64,000 nt of DNA, from assembly GCA_963678485.1 (NCBI GenBank), contig OY782882.1, forward strand, positions 124,001-188,000. Direction: 5' to 3'. The translations under genes and the position numbers were made by a program. The notes under the pieces were generated by a model. That model saw only the letters and a program-made list of their open reading frames with translations, had not been told where the DNA came from and searched no databases. Every line of letters starts with the position of its first letter. Positions within the stretch are counted from its first letter, which is position 1. This DNA comes from CALGYY01 sp963678485 (lineage in GTDB: Bacteria > Bacteroidota > Bacteroidia > Bacteroidales > CAIWKO01). Positions 8,906 to 18,542 of this stretch are shown here, in pieces.

Positions 8906-10597
8906 TTAATAAGCAGTTCCTCCACTCATAAGGAGATGATCCATAATTGGACCGAGCGACAGTATCGGAAAATGCGTTAAACCACCAACAATAAGGATTA
9001 CAGCAATCAACAGTCCTGCAAACATCCAATTATCGGTACGAAAAGTCCCAGCTGAAACAGGTGTAATATTTTTCTTCGACAAACTTCCAGCTATTGCCAT
9101 CACCGGAATGATGACTCCAAACCGTCCTATCAACATTCCTGCTGCGAGTGTAAGATTATAAAACACATTATTTGAATTGAGCCCGGCAAAAGCACTTCCG
9201 TTATTTCCTGCCGCCGAGCTATAGGCATAGATAATTTCTGAAAATCCATGGGGGCCATTTCCACTAAGTCCCGCATGACCTGAACCGCAAACTGACGCCA
9301 ATGCAGAAAATAATAGGATTACCATATTCGGCGCCAGCACAGCGATAATCGCCATTTGCACTTCAAACGCATTTATCTTTTTACCTAAATACTCGGGAGT
9401 TCGGCCAACCATAAGACCTGCAATAAACACCGTTAATATCACAAAGATGATCATCCCGTACAATCCTGCACCAACACCGCCAAAGATCACTTCTCCAAGC
9501 ATGATGTTAATCATTGCAACCATCCCCGCAAGGGGCGACAAGCTTTCGTGCATCGCATTTACAGAGCCATTGGAAGCAGCAGAAGTTGATGTTGACCATA
9601 GAACGCTGTTTGTAATTCCGAATCGGGTTTCCTTTCCTTCCATTAATGCACTATGACCATATAATGGATTTGCTGAATACTCTGAATAAAGCGCTATTGT
9701 AAGCCCTGCAATCAACAAAATCAACATCACAATAAATATGGTCCAACCTTGCTTTACAGAGCCAACCATTTTTCCGTACATATAAATTAAAGAAGCAGGG
9801 ATAAGCAATATTGCCAATAATTCAAGAAAGTTACTTAGTGGCGTTGGATTCTCAAAAGGATGTGCACTGTTTGCATTGAAGAATCCGCCACCGTTAGTAC
9901 CAAGTTGTTTAATGGCTATTTGACTTGCCGCTGGGCCCATTGGAATCGTCTGCTGAGCTTCTTGCAAGGTCTGGACTGTTTCGTAATGATTGAAATTCTG
10001 AACTACTCCCTGACTTACCAGCACTACGGCAAATAAAAAAGATAGTGGAAGCAGCACGTATAAAGTTGACCGTATCATATCAACCCAAAAGTTACCAATC
10101 TTATCGGTGGTCTTTCGCGCTATTCCCCTGACAAGCGCAAGCAGTACGGCAATTCCTGTAGCAGCACTCACGAAGTTCTGTACGGTAAGTCCCACCATCT
10201 GGACAAAATAACTCAAGGTAGTCTCCCCTGCATATCCTTGCCAATTCGTGTTTGTCATAAAACTCACGGCAGTATTAATTGCGGAATGCCAGGAAACATC
10301 AGCTGTTTTAGCTGGGTTTAATGGAAGATAGGATTGAAATAACTGCAATAAAAAAACAACAACGAAACCAAGAAGATTAAATACAAGCAGCCCCATTGTG
10401 TATGACTTCCAATTGGTCTCAATTTCAGGATTAACTTTAATAAACTTGTAGATTAATCGCTCAAGCCAGGAAAAGACTTTTGAAAGCAAATGCTTTTTCC
10501 CGGAAAAAACTTTATACAGAAAATTACCAAGAATGGGCGCTAGTCCAATTAACAGAACAAAAAATAATACCACTTGAAATATATCCTGAATTCTCAT
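8906..10597 (-). CDS. kdpA: KdpA, potassium-binding channel-like subunit
   Basis: This 563-residue polytopic membrane protein shows four channel-like pore loops, including TNTNWQGYAGETT and LGTNGGGFFNANSAHP. KdpA binds K+ with high affinity from the periplasm and passes it into the KdpFABC complex. The sequence has about ten hydrophobic segments and the usual length (E. coli 557). The start at 10595-10597 is three bases past the stop of a small ORF that is unlike any usual kdp gene. Identity is secure from the filter loops and operon position. Confidence 0.98.
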   Translation of the reverse strand: MRIQDIFQVVLFFVLLIGLAPILGNFLYKVFSGKKHLLSKVFSWLERLIYKFIKVNPEIETNWKSYTMGLLVFNLLGFVVVFLLQLFQSYLPLNPAKTADVSWHSAINTAVSFMTNTNWQGYAGETTLSYFVQMVGLTVQNFVSAATGIAVLLALVRGIARKTTDKIGNFWVDMIRSTLYVLLPLSFLFAVVLVSQGVVQNFNHYETVQTLQEAQQTIPMGPAASQIAIKQLGTNGGGFFNANSAHPFENPTPLSNFLELLAILLIPASLIYMYGKMVGSVKQGWTIFIVMLILLIAGLTIALYSEYSANPLYGHSALMEGKETRFGITNSVLWSTSTSAASNGSVNAMHESLSPLAGMVAMINIMLGEVIFGGVGAGLYGMIIFVILTVFIAGLMVGRTPEYLGKKINAFEVQMAIIAVLAPNMVILLFSALASVCGSGHAGLSGNGPHGFSEIIYAYSSAAGNNGSAFAGLNSNNVFYNLTLAAGMLIGRFGVIIPVMAIAGSLSKKNITPVSAGTFRTDNWMFAGLLIAVILIVGGLTHFPILSLGPIMDHLLMSGGTAY

Positions 10598-10600
10598 TTT

Positions 10601-10714
10601 TCAGATTTTTTTTTGTTGTTGATCAATTTTAAAAATCAGGCTAATTAAATACCCAATCAAAAAGCAAAGGCCTATACCATTAAAAAATTCCATTAGCACT
10701 AGAAAGGTGCGCAT
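10601..10714 (-). CDS. 37-residue single-span membrane peptide between kdpF and kdpA
   Basis: ATG at 10712-10714 opens a 37-codon frame ending with TGA at 10601-10603, immediately before kdpA. The peptide begins MRTFLVLMEFFNGIGLCF, continues as one long hydrophobic helix to about residue 29 and ends with a polar tail rich in Gln and Lys. It is a plausible single-span membrane miniprotein in the operon, downstream of kdpF and upstream of kdpA. KdpF itself is recognised separately, so this is an extra small peptide, perhaps a second lipid-like stabiliser of the complex. The assignment is inference from position and hydrophobicity. Confidence 0.5.
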   Translation of the reverse strand: MRTFLVLMEFFNGIGLCFLIGYLISLIFKIDQQQKKI

Positions 10715-10726
10715 GATTTCTGAATA

Positions 10727-10864
10727 TTAAAATTTATCAGGTTTTATTAATGTATACAAAAGATAGCCAAGAATCAGCGCTGCTACTATTGCACCTCCAA
10801 TATAAACTACACTACTGCTTTGTTCGAAAATCGTAGCAGCTGCTGTTGAAAGAATCGTTTTCAT
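10727..10864 (-). CDS. kdpF: KdpF-like small subunit
   Basis: The 45-residue product ends with GGAIVAALILGYLLYTLIKPDKF, which matches the KdpF pattern of one membrane helix closing with LxYxLxxPxKF. KdpF is a small peptide that stabilises the KdpABC complex. I chose the ATG at 10862-10864, not the in-frame upstream ATG at 10973-10975, because the extra 37 residues lack similarity and would enlarge KdpF beyond its normal size. It is the first gene of the operon; the region upstream (10865-11090) is shared with the divergent ygiD-like gene and should hold both promoters. Confidence 0.85.
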   Translation of the reverse strand: MKTILSTAAATIFEQSSSVVYIGGAIVAALILGYLLYTLIKPDKF

Positions 10865-11090
10865 TGTAATCGTTTTATTTCCTCTGCAAAAGTGCATCGG
10901 GAAACATAAAGGTTTTATAAAGATTTGTACCGAAGGAATAAAGATTTCATACTGAAGCAGAAGAGAAATATGCAATAATTTGTGACAGAAATAGTTTTGA
11001 ATACCGAATTACAATATTTGTTATTAAAATCTTCTGTATATTTACACTCCCTAAAATAATAATGTGCCCCGGCATCAAACAGTATTTCCC

Positions 11091-11882
11091 ATGAATAATT
11101 CCCTACAAATGCCTGTTCTTTTCCTTGGACACGGCAGCCCAATGAACGCCATTGAAGAGAATATTTTTGTGCAAACATGGCGTGAAATAGAACAGACTAT
11201 TACTCGCCCCAAGGCGATACTTTGCATTTCCGCTCATTGGGAAAGCAAAGGAAGCATGCTTACCAGCTCAGCACATCCTGCGACAATTCACGATTTCGGC
11301 GGATTTCCCAAAGCACTTTACGATATACACTATCCAGCTAATGGCAACCCTGAATTAGCACTAAGTATACAGAGCATGCTCAGTAAAACGAATGTTGAAA
11401 TGGATGATGCTCGTGGATTTGACCATGGATGTTGGAGTGTAATAAGCCGAATGTATCCCAATGCAGACATCCCACTTATACAATTAAGTCTGGATTACAG
11501 ACAAAAGCCTCAATTCCATTACGACCTGGGCAAAGAGCTTGCAGCACTACGAGAGCAAGGTGTGCTTATCGTTGGTAGTGGCAATATGGTTCACAATCTG
11601 GCGATGATTGCCTGGGACAAACTATCAGCCTCCGCATATTCTTATGATTGGGCTGTAGAAGCCAATAATCTAATGAAATCTTATATTCTCAGCGGAGACC
11701 ATCATAAACTCATCGAATACCAATCGCAGGGCGAAGCTTTTGATCTGGCTATACCAACTCCTGAGCATTTCATCCCATTGCTTTACATATTAGCACTGAA
11801 GAACGACAGCGATGACATTTCATTTTTCAACGACATCACTGTGGGAGGATCCTTAAGCATGACCTCTGTAAGGATTGGCTAG
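11091..11882 (+). CDS. ygiD: YgiD-like 4,5-DOPA-extradiol-dioxygenase family protein
   Basis: The 263-residue product is a class III extradiol ring-cleavage dioxygenase family member. Family phrases in order are LFLGHGSPMNA, CISAHWESKG, PATIHDFGGFPKALYDIHYPA, RGFDHGCWSV, YPNADIPLIQLS, VGSGNMVHNL and PTPEHFIPLLY. The conserved His residues in HGSP, SAHW and VHNL are the metal ligands of the family. E. coli YgiD has the same length and nearly the same motif string. I chose ATG 11091 because family proteins begin close to this point; an in-frame ATG at 11064 would add nine residues. The physiological substrate in this organism is unknown. It stands alone, divergent from kdp. Confidence 0.92.
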   Translation: MNNSLQMPVLFLGHGSPMNAIEENIFVQTWREIEQTITRPKAILCISAHWESKGSMLTSSAHPATIHDFGGFPKALYDIHYPANGNPELALSIQSMLSKTNVEMDDARGFDHGCWSVISRMYPNADIPLIQLSLDYRQKPQFHYDLGKELAALREQGVLIVGSGNMVHNLAMIAWDKLSASAYSYDWAVEANNLMKSYILSGDHHKLIEYQSQGEAFDLAIPTPEHFIPLLYILALKNDSDDISFFNDITVGGSLSMTSVRIG

Positions 11883-11940
11883 AACACATAATCTTATAGT
11901 ATATATTTACACAAACAGTGCTTAATTGTTATTGTTTGTG

Positions 11941-11948
11941 TACATTTG
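11941..11948 (+). promoter_or_regulatory. possible -7 box upstream of T9SS cargo gene
   Basis: TACATTTG fits the Bacteroidota -7 consensus TAnnTTTG and lies 46 bases before the ATG at 11995. No good -33 TTTG at the usual distance was seen, so this is tentative. Confidence 0.35.
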
Positions 11949-11994
11949 TTTCTAATATCACATAAATATTATTTATTAATATTACTTACGTAAG

Positions 11995-13713
11995 ATGAAG
12001 AAATCTATACTTTTATGCCTGATGGTCATCCTACAGGCATTAAATTGTTTACCTCTTTACAGCCAAACGCCTTCGGCTTATTGGGCAAGAAGATTTGGCG
12101 GAGGTGATACTGATTATGGCAGACACTCTTATTGTGACCAATTTGGCAATTCGTATTTTATTGGAGCGTTTATCAGTCAATCCATCAACGTTGCTGGCAA
12201 TGTCCTGATAAATGCAGATAACCAGCAACTCAGCACTGATGAGTTTATCGTTCGTTATAACCGTTCTGGGACAGCAACTTTTGTAAAAAAAATAAGTAGC
12301 TCTTATGACGATACTGTACTTGGACTGGTCGTCGATGCAGAAGGAAACATTTATATTACAGGTGCTTTTGTTGGAACATCCTTGACCCTTGGAAGCACCA
12401 CATTGAATAATTCTGGTGGCTATAGTTCAGAGCTCTTTGTTGCGAAATTAGATTCTACGGGCAACTATATTTGGGTTAAAGGAGGACAAGGGACAGGAGG
12501 CAGCGCAGGAACCTCTGTATGTGTTGATACCGACGGCAATCTTTACCTTGCTGGTGGATTTTCGTCAACATCATTTACTTTTGACGGTATTAGCATGAAC
12601 AACATAGATACTACAGGCATTGATTCATTTCTTGCAAAAATTGATGCCGAAGGCAATACAAGGTGGGTTGTAAATTTTGGTGGAAAAGGTGATGTCAGGA
12701 CCAGTGAAATGGTTCAGGATGCAGCAAGTGATCTTTACATAGCAGGCACATTCACTTCAAGAGTATTTGAAATTGGTGATACCACAGTCTACAATGCCGA
12801 TACAACAGAAAGCTTAACTGATGTATATTTAATAAAGGTTGATACCACACAAAACCTCGAGTGGATTAGAAGCGCTGGAGGCAAGGCCAATGAGTGGATT
12901 GGTGGTCTTTGCCTCAACAGCTTTGGCTATCCGTGTTTATCAGGCAGTTTTTATAGTGCATCAATTACGTTCGACACCACTACATTTACGAATGCATGGC
13001 CTTCAGAAACCAGCAACGATGGTTATGTTGTTTGTTTTAATCCAAATGGCAAAGTTGTCTGGGGCAAGACCATTGGCGATATTTATGACGAAACCTGTTA
13101 TGGGATTAATGCAGCAGATAACGGATCGGTTGTTATTTCAGGTTCTTTTTATAGTGCCCAACTAATTCTGGACGGCATTACTCTTAATAAAACAGGAACT
13201 GAAACATATTATTCAGATGCATATTTTGCCAGTTTGGATCAGAATGGTGTATGCGAATGGGCACTACGCGTTGGCAGTACAGATACAGAATGGGGAACCG
13301 ACATCACCGTTGATCCCTATGGTGATTATTTTATCACCGGATCTTTTGGCAGCAATTCGGTGTCCGTGGGTGGGTATGTATTAAATAATGTTGACCCTTA
13401 TCTTTTCGACATCTTTATTGCCAAGCTCGGCTTTAACATAGGAATTGATGAAAATTCACTACTTATTGGAGATATAACCATCGCACCTGTTCCTTCACAA
13501 GATATTTTGAATATCTCCTCCAACAGGGAGCATCAGAAAAGCATATCAGAAGCAACAATAATAATTACTGACCTACAGGGAAAAGAACTAATGCAGTCTT
13601 CACGAGTTTATCTTCCAACAAGTATTGACATTAGCAACCTTGCAAAAGGAACATACTACTTAACTATAAAAGAAAAGAGCCAAACTTGGTCTGGCTCTTT
13701 TGTAAAACTATAG
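11995..13713 (+). CDS. secreted SBBP/PQQ-like repeat protein with T9SS sorting domain
   Basis: This 572-residue protein has a signal peptide (residues 1-24, ending LPLYSQ) and a long array of beta-propeller-like repeats with recurring phrases such as GNIYITGAFVGTSLTLG, DSTGNYIWVKGGQG and GDYFITGSFGSNS. Residues about 490-572 form a type A C-terminal T9SS sorting domain (APVPSQDILNISS, ITDLQGKEL, LAKGTYYLTI). It is therefore likely exported and released or anchored on the cell surface. Its cargo role (adhesion, polymer binding) cannot be told from sequence. The last codons contain a strong hairpin that probably ends transcription of this gene and of the convergent gene downstream. Confidence 0.82.
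   Translation: MKKSILLCLMVILQALNCLPLYSQTPSAYWARRFGGGDTDYGRHSYCDQFGNSYFIGAFISQSINVAGNVLINADNQQLSTDEFIVRYNRSGTATFVKKISSSYDDTVLGLVVDAEGNIYITGAFVGTSLTLGSTTLNNSGGYSSELFVAKLDSTGNYIWVKGGQGTGGSAGTSVCVDTDGNLYLAGGFSSTSFTFDGISMNNIDTTGIDSFLAKIDAEGNTRWVVNFGGKGDVRTSEMVQDAASDLYIAGTFTSRVFEIGDTTVYNADTTESLTDVYLIKVDTTQNLEWIRSAGGKANEWIGGLCLNSFGYPCLSGSFYSASITFDTTTFTNAWPSETSNDGYVVCFNPNGKVVWGKTIGDIYDETCYGINAADNGSVVISGSFYSAQLILDGITLNKTGTETYYSDAYFASLDQNGVCEWALRVGSTDTEWGTDITVDPYGDYFITGSFGSNSVSVGGYVLNNVDPYLFDIFIAKLGFNIGIDENSLLIGDITIAPVPSQDILNISSNREHQKSISEATIIITDLQGKELMQSSRVYLPTSIDISNLAKGTYYLTIKEKSQTWSGSFVKL
13673..13701. terminator. bidirectional terminator inside the end of the T9SS cargo gene
   Basis: A perfect 10-bp stem, AAAAGAGCCA at 13673-13682 with TGGCTCTTTT at 13692-13701 and a 9-base loop, is flanked by A and T runs on both strands. 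It lies in the last codons of the plus-strand gene and 36 bases past the end of the convergent minus-strand gene at 13737, so it can serve both. Confidence 0.7.
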
Positions 13714-13736
13714 TTAGTATTATTAATAAATAGGCA

Positions 13737-15383
13737 TCACATTTTTATCAGTCGCACTACCACTGTATTTGCGGGACTACTAATTTTTACCCAATAAACA
13801 CCATTTGCCAAGAGACTAAGATCGATTTGCTGTGAACCTTTATTCATGGTTGTTTCAAACAATTGCAAACCGGAAAGATTCATTACTTGTACCAAGGCTG
13901 ATTCGGGAAGATCTATAAAAAACAGGCCAGTACCGGGATTCGGGTATATTGCAACCGAAGCATCGTTGGTTGGATTATTAATTCCAAAATTAGAAATATC
14001 AACACATGCGCTAGTATCTGCACAACCATTCGTGGTAACTTCAACAGCATAGCTGCCATTTGAACTGTAAGTAAAATCCTGGACTGTTTCACCACCAATA
14101 ATTGCAAAGGCGCTACTACAATTGAGCCACTGAAAGGTTGAAGATACCGCGTTTGCAGATATCTCACCAGCACTTATAGTAGTAGACACATCAATTGCCG
14201 GGTTTTCAGTAATGGTAACTGTGTCGGACAATTGGCAGTAAGCTGTATCGGTTACCTGACAAATATAATCTCCGAGAGCAAGTCCGTTGATTGTAGATGT
14301 ACTCCCTGAAACAGGCGACCATATATAAGCAATAGGATTCACAGCACCTTGTAGAATTGCAGTAGCCGTTCCATTATTGGCACCAAAGCAACTAAGGGTT
14401 GAAGTAATACTAATGCTTGGTTCTTGCGCAGGACGTGATGTATGATATCCTGCAGCCGGTGTGCAACTGCCACTTCCAATTATACTCCCATTGTAGTCGA
14501 GTCGTATGCGACCATCTGCGCCATTAGCACCTGTTCCGTAATAAGGACTACCGGCAACACTGGAACCACCACCAGTACCGCCAATGGCAGAGATTACTCC
14601 ATCCAAAACAAAGGAAGGAGCAGCAAGCCACAAGGCTCCACCGGAACCACCACCACCTCCTCCACAATTACCAGATCCATCTGAACCTCCATCACCACCA
14701 TCACAACTTATAATTCCGGTAGCACCAATAACAATACTTCCTGCATTAATAACAATAAGCCCGCCACCGGCGCCACCGCCACCAGCGCCGCAATCAAAAC
14801 CACCTGACCCACCTCCACCACCGGATCCGGGATCAAGCTGAGTTAAAAAAAGCGTTCCATATTGCAAACCACCAAATCCACCTGATACGCTGCCAGAAGA
14901 ATCTCCAGTGGTCGAGTATCCTGCACCACCACCACCTGACCAACCATCACCCTGGTTTGTTAATCCGCCCTGCCCACTTCCGAAACCACCGGTAATGGGA
15001 CCAGACGAACTAGCGAAAGAGCCATCCCCTCCATTAGCACCACCAGCAACGCCAACACCTGCGATACCCCCGGAAACATGAGCAACACCATCAGTGCCAT
15101 TGCCACCATTAGCCTGTAAAGTACCATTAATAATTACAGAATCCTGACAATGAATAATCAATGGTGATGTTCCTGTAACATTTACAGTAACCCCACTTGC
15201 AATATTGAAGCTCGTAAAATTATATTCTCCACCAGCAATACTTGTATTTGCCACGGCAGAATAAGCACCATTCGAACCTGTCCCTCTATTGAAACAAGTC
15301 TGTGAATTTGCTACATTCAGAAACATTGCTGACAATAAAGGAATCATCAGCAAGCACTTTAATAACACTTTTTTATTTGCCAT
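13737..15383 (-). CDS. secreted glycine-rich protein with SprB-like repeat and T9SS sorting domain
   Basis: This 548-residue protein has a signal peptide (1-28) and then, at about 75-310, a very glycine-rich region with blocks such as GGGGAGYST and GGGGGSGGALW. A SprB-type repeat follows at about 325-396 (LSCFGANNGTATAI, YIWSPVSG, GDYICQVTD). The end is a type A T9SS sorting domain (IYPNPGTGLFFIDLPESA, QVMNLSGLQLFE, LANGVYWVKI). The layout is that of large secreted surface proteins of Bacteroidota. The glycine-rich part recalls self-associating extracellular domains, but no enzymatic signature is present. It is convergent with the gene at 11995 and codirectional with the next two T9SS cargo genes. 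Confidence 0.82.
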   Translation of the reverse strand: MANKKVLLKCLLMIPLLSAMFLNVANSQTCFNRGTGSNGAYSAVANTSIAGGEYNFTSFNIASGVTVNVTGTSPLIIHCQDSVIINGTLQANGGNGTDGVAHVSGGIAGVGVAGGANGGDGSFASSSGPITGGFGSGQGGLTNQGDGWSGGGGAGYSTTGDSSGSVSGGFGGLQYGTLFLTQLDPGSGGGGGSGGFDCGAGGGGAGGGLIVINAGSIVIGATGIISCDGGDGGSDGSGNCGGGGGGSGGALWLAAPSFVLDGVISAIGGTGGGSSVAGSPYYGTGANGADGRIRLDYNGSIIGSGSCTPAAGYHTSRPAQEPSISITSTLSCFGANNGTATAILQGAVNPIAYIWSPVSGSTSTINGLALGDYICQVTDTAYCQLSDTVTITENPAIDVSTTISAGEISANAVSSTFQWLNCSSAFAIIGGETVQDFTYSSNGSYAVEVTTNGCADTSACVDISNFGINNPTNDASVAIYPNPGTGLFFIDLPESALVQVMNLSGLQLFETTMNKGSQQIDLSLLANGVYWVKISSPANTVVVRLIKM

Positions 15384-15449
15384 AATTAAAATTTAAAAGG
15401 TATTTGTGTATTACATAAAAAAGTCTAAACCATAAATTTGTTCTATTGA

Positions 15450-17012
15450 TTAGTGTTTCACAATAGCAAGTTGGTGCCTACTGCGTTGCCCTTCTTTACC
15501 TAGCTCAAGAATATAAATACCTGAAGAGAGTTCAGGCAGCATGAATGCATTTTCAGGATGTGAGCGCTCTACAATGGTCGCACCGGAGATATCTGAAATA
15601 CGCAGGTAATCCACAGCATTATCATTAAGGTATATTACAGAGGAAGCAGGATTTGGAGAAAAACTAATCGAAGACGTTTCTGAATTATCTGAAAAACCAG
15701 CACTTCCAGTAACTTTTAATATCCAACCATCGGCATCACCTTTCCAACCGGTCACATCATAATCAGCGGAATAAGTGAACCCACAAACGACGTAAACATT
15801 ATTTGATTCTTCGTAAACACGAAAACTTTCATCCTGTCCGGTTCCTCCACAGCAGCGCTGCCAAAGCAAAGCGCCAGCAGCATTTACTTTTGCCACCCAA
15901 ATGTCAGGTTCAAAAAATGCAGCATGAAACCCGCTCACATCGCCATCAGTCGAATTAGTAAGCCCGCACATAGTAAAACCTCCATCGAGGCAGCTTGTAA
16001 GTCCGTTTGCCTGATCATCTCCACTTCCACCATAGCATGCAGCCGAATTCAATGTACCGTTAGACGCAATTTTTAGCAACCAAAAATCATCAGAACCCTG
16101 CGAACCATGGTGACCAGTAACATCACCATTATTATGAGTGCTGGTATAACCAAGCACGACATAGCTTTGATCGGCAAGTTGCACAATTGAATTCCCTTCT
16201 TCGGTTTCGGAACCACCATAACATTTGGCCCATTCAACACTTAAGGTAGAAGAAAGCTTTGCAATGAGCAAATCGCTGCCAGCGTGATAGCCTGTAACAT
16301 CGCCATCTGCAGAATAGGAACGTCCGACAACAGCACAACCACCATCTGCAGTGACAACCAAATCCATCGCTTCTTCGTATTCAGTACCACCCACACATTT
16401 CTGACCGAGAAGATTTAAAGATGTATCAATTTTAATAACCCAAACCTCAGGATTATAATTTCCATGCGAACCGCTCACATCACCATCGGTAGAATATGAA
16501 GTACCTGCAACAAACATCAAATTAGCCGATGCTAGACGTATCGCATCTGCTTCATCATCACTGGTACCACCAAAACACTCATTGTCTAGCAATGTTCCAT
16601 TAGCACTTAAACGAAGCACCCATAAATCAGAATTTGAAGTGCCGTGATGACCGGTCACATCGCCATCACCTGAATCGGTCCAACCGCAAACGATATAACC
16701 ACCACCGGATAATTGAACCAAGTCAAATCCTTCTTCATCGGCGGTTCCACCGAATGACTTCGACCATTCTATGGTTCCGGCAGCATTCGCCTTTCCGACC
16801 CAAAGATCCGAACCACCTTTATTGACTGTAAGATCTCCATCTGACGACTCGGTATATCCTGTAAATGCGAATCCACCGTCGGCCGTAGGAATAGTTTTTA
16901 AAATATACTCATGTAAAGTACCACCGTATGTTTTCTGGAATGATAGTACTGGTTGTGCATTCGATGTTAAGAAGGCACCAAGAAAAAAAGAAAGTAAAAT
17001 TAGCTTCTTCAT
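15450..17012 (-). CDS. secreted repeat protein with T9SS sorting domain
   Basis: This 520-residue protein has a signal peptide (1-19, ending SNAQ) and about eight repeats of roughly 50 residues. Each carries a core like GGTxxDEA followed by DGGFxxxGxTxSxDGDVxGxHG and a phrase such as DLWVxKxxxxG. The repeats probably fold as blades of a beta-propeller. The C-terminal 80 residues are a T9SS sorting domain (SFSPNPASSVIYLNDNA, ELSSGIYILELG). The protein should be exported and cell-surface attached or released. The repeat units are very regular, so recent expansion within the gene is likely. No catalytic residue is apparent. Confidence 0.82.
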   Translation of the reverse strand: MKKLILLSFFLGAFLTSNAQPVLSFQKTYGGTLHEYILKTIPTADGGFAFTGYTESSDGDLTVNKGGSDLWVGKANAAGTIEWSKSFGGTADEEGFDLVQLSGGGYIVCGWTDSGDGDVTGHHGTSNSDLWVLRLSANGTLLDNECFGGTSDDEADAIRLASANLMFVAGTSYSTDGDVSGSHGNYNPEVWVIKIDTSLNLLGQKCVGGTEYEEAMDLVVTADGGCAVVGRSYSADGDVTGYHAGSDLLIAKLSSTLSVEWAKCYGGSETEEGNSIVQLADQSYVVLGYTSTHNNGDVTGHHGSQGSDDFWLLKIASNGTLNSAACYGGSGDDQANGLTSCLDGGFTMCGLTNSTDGDVSGFHAAFFEPDIWVAKVNAAGALLWQRCCGGTGQDESFRVYEESNNVYVVCGFTYSADYDVTGWKGDADGWILKVTGSAGFSDNSETSSISFSPNPASSVIYLNDNAVDYLRISDISGATIVERSHPENAFMLPELSSGIYILELGKEGQRSRHQLAIVKH

Positions 17013-17039
17013 CTGATAGGATTTAGGTACGAAAATAAC

Positions 17040-17067
17040 AAAAAAAAAGACTACCCAAAGGTAGCCT
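17040..17067 (-). terminator. terminator after the PKD-domain T9SS gene
   Basis: Read on the minus strand, GGCTACC, a short loop and GGTAGTC are followed by a run of nine or more T. It lies directly downstream of the stop of the gene at 17090-18466. Confidence 0.65.
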
Positions 17068-17089
17068 TTCTTTTTCTAATATGTGCACT

Positions 17090-18466
17090 CTACTTCTTAA
17101 TCACTACATTCGAAGCTTTGCCTTTACTACCAGTCATGCGTACAATATAGACACCCGCTGGCCAGGATGAAGCATCAATATTGAGCTTCTCGCTATTCAC
17201 ATCCGTTGCTGACCACATCAACTGTCCGGAATTATTGAATACTTCAACTTCAGTAATACCACCCTTTAATTCAACAACAAAATTATTTATTACAGGATTA
17301 GGATACATTCTGAATTGCGGCGTTTCAGTTTCTTTTACACCAAGATATTCAGTAAAATTAACATACGTCATATAGGTTGATAATGCTTTGCTCGAATCGC
17401 AGCTTACCGAAAGAGCAATCACATAAGGGCCATATGTTGCGAATGGATAAATTACTGTGATTGTTCCCATCATGCCACCTCCACTAAATGTCCATGTTAC
17501 CGTTGCATTCATGGAATCCAGCTGTACCACGTTTACATAAAAGCTATCTATAGGGAATCCTAAACAAGTATCAATCACGGGCAGATAGAGTGTATCCAAT
17601 GGTATGGAATCATAAGGTTCGGTGACTTGAAACGTCATTGTATAAGGCGAACACAAAGCATTGGATTGATTAATAATGACATTATATAATCCTGATGGAA
17701 TACCATAAATATCTTCAGTAACAGCCCCGGTGTTCCATAAGTAGGTGTATGGTGGAGTACCGCCAGTCACGGTGATATCAATTAAACCATCACTTGCACC
17801 GATTGAACTAACATTCGAGATATATGAATTGACAGAAAGATTACAGTTATTTTGAGTTGAATCAAAAATGTAAAGTGTCTGACAATAGGTATCTGTACAA
17901 CCGGAATCTGACACGACTGTTAAACAAACTTCATAAGAACCAAAACCCGGGAAAGAAACCGAAGGATTCTGAACTGTTGATGTGGAAGGTGTTCCGGAGG
18001 CGAATGTCCAGAAATAAGTGAATGGCACTCCAACATATTCAGGTATTGATCCATCAGTAAAATCAACTATTTGCGGACCACCGGCAGGATTTATTGTCAC
18101 TACATCAGAAAAAAAGGCAATGCAATTATTACTTTGCGTGGTATCATTAACATAAATAGTATCACAATAAGTGTCATTGCAACCTAAAAAAGTTGAAATG
18201 GTAAGACAGGCGTAAACTGGGCCAGTATAATTGCCCATGAAAAAAGGAGCAACTGTATTACTGGAGGTATAAGTCATTCCTCCGTACTGTATAGTGCATA
18301 CCCAAGAGGTGACATTGATTGGGGTGGAATCAGTATTGTAAGCATAGTTAAATATTTTTAGAGAATCTGTATCTGAATCGTACGTAGAAGAAAAATATGC
18401 CTGACACTGACTAAAGGCGAATTGCGCTACTAACACAAAAAACAGAGTTTGAATAAGTCTTTTCAT
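17090..18466 (-). CDS. secreted PKD-domain protein with T9SS sorting domain
   Basis: This 458-residue protein has a signal peptide (1-19, ending FAFSQ) and PKD-like modules, one with the typical phrase FTYFWTFASGTPSTST and FPGFGSYEVCLTVVSD. A SprB-like repeat follows (NVSSIGASDGLIDITVTGGTPPYTYLWNTG). The last 75 residues are a type A T9SS sorting domain (MYPNPVINNFVVEL, VEVFNNSGQLMWS, WPAGVYIVRMTG). It is cysteine-rich between modules (CNDTYC, CTDTYC pairs), which suggests disulphides outside the cytoplasm. The role is likely adhesive or structural on the surface; the partner is unknown. Confidence 0.82.
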   Translation of the reverse strand: MKRLIQTLFFVLVAQFAFSQCQAYFSSTYDSDTDSLKIFNYAYNTDSTPINVTSWVCTIQYGGMTYTSSNTVAPFFMGNYTGPVYACLTISTFLGCNDTYCDTIYVNDTTQSNNCIAFFSDVVTINPAGGPQIVDFTDGSIPEYVGVPFTYFWTFASGTPSTSTVQNPSVSFPGFGSYEVCLTVVSDSGCTDTYCQTLYIFDSTQNNCNLSVNSYISNVSSIGASDGLIDITVTGGTPPYTYLWNTGAVTEDIYGIPSGLYNVIINQSNALCSPYTMTFQVTEPYDSIPLDTLYLPVIDTCLGFPIDSFYVNVVQLDSMNATVTWTFSGGGMMGTITVIYPFATYGPYVIALSVSCDSSKALSTYMTYVNFTEYLGVKETETPQFRMYPNPVINNFVVELKGGITEVEVFNNSGQLMWSATDVNSEKLNIDASSWPAGVYIVRMTGSKGKASNVVIKK

Positions 18467-18542
18467 ATGATTAATTTTAATTGGTTACTGAATTAACTAC
18501 ACACAGAGTTCAGAATGGTTGTCTGACTCTGAATTAAAAAAA

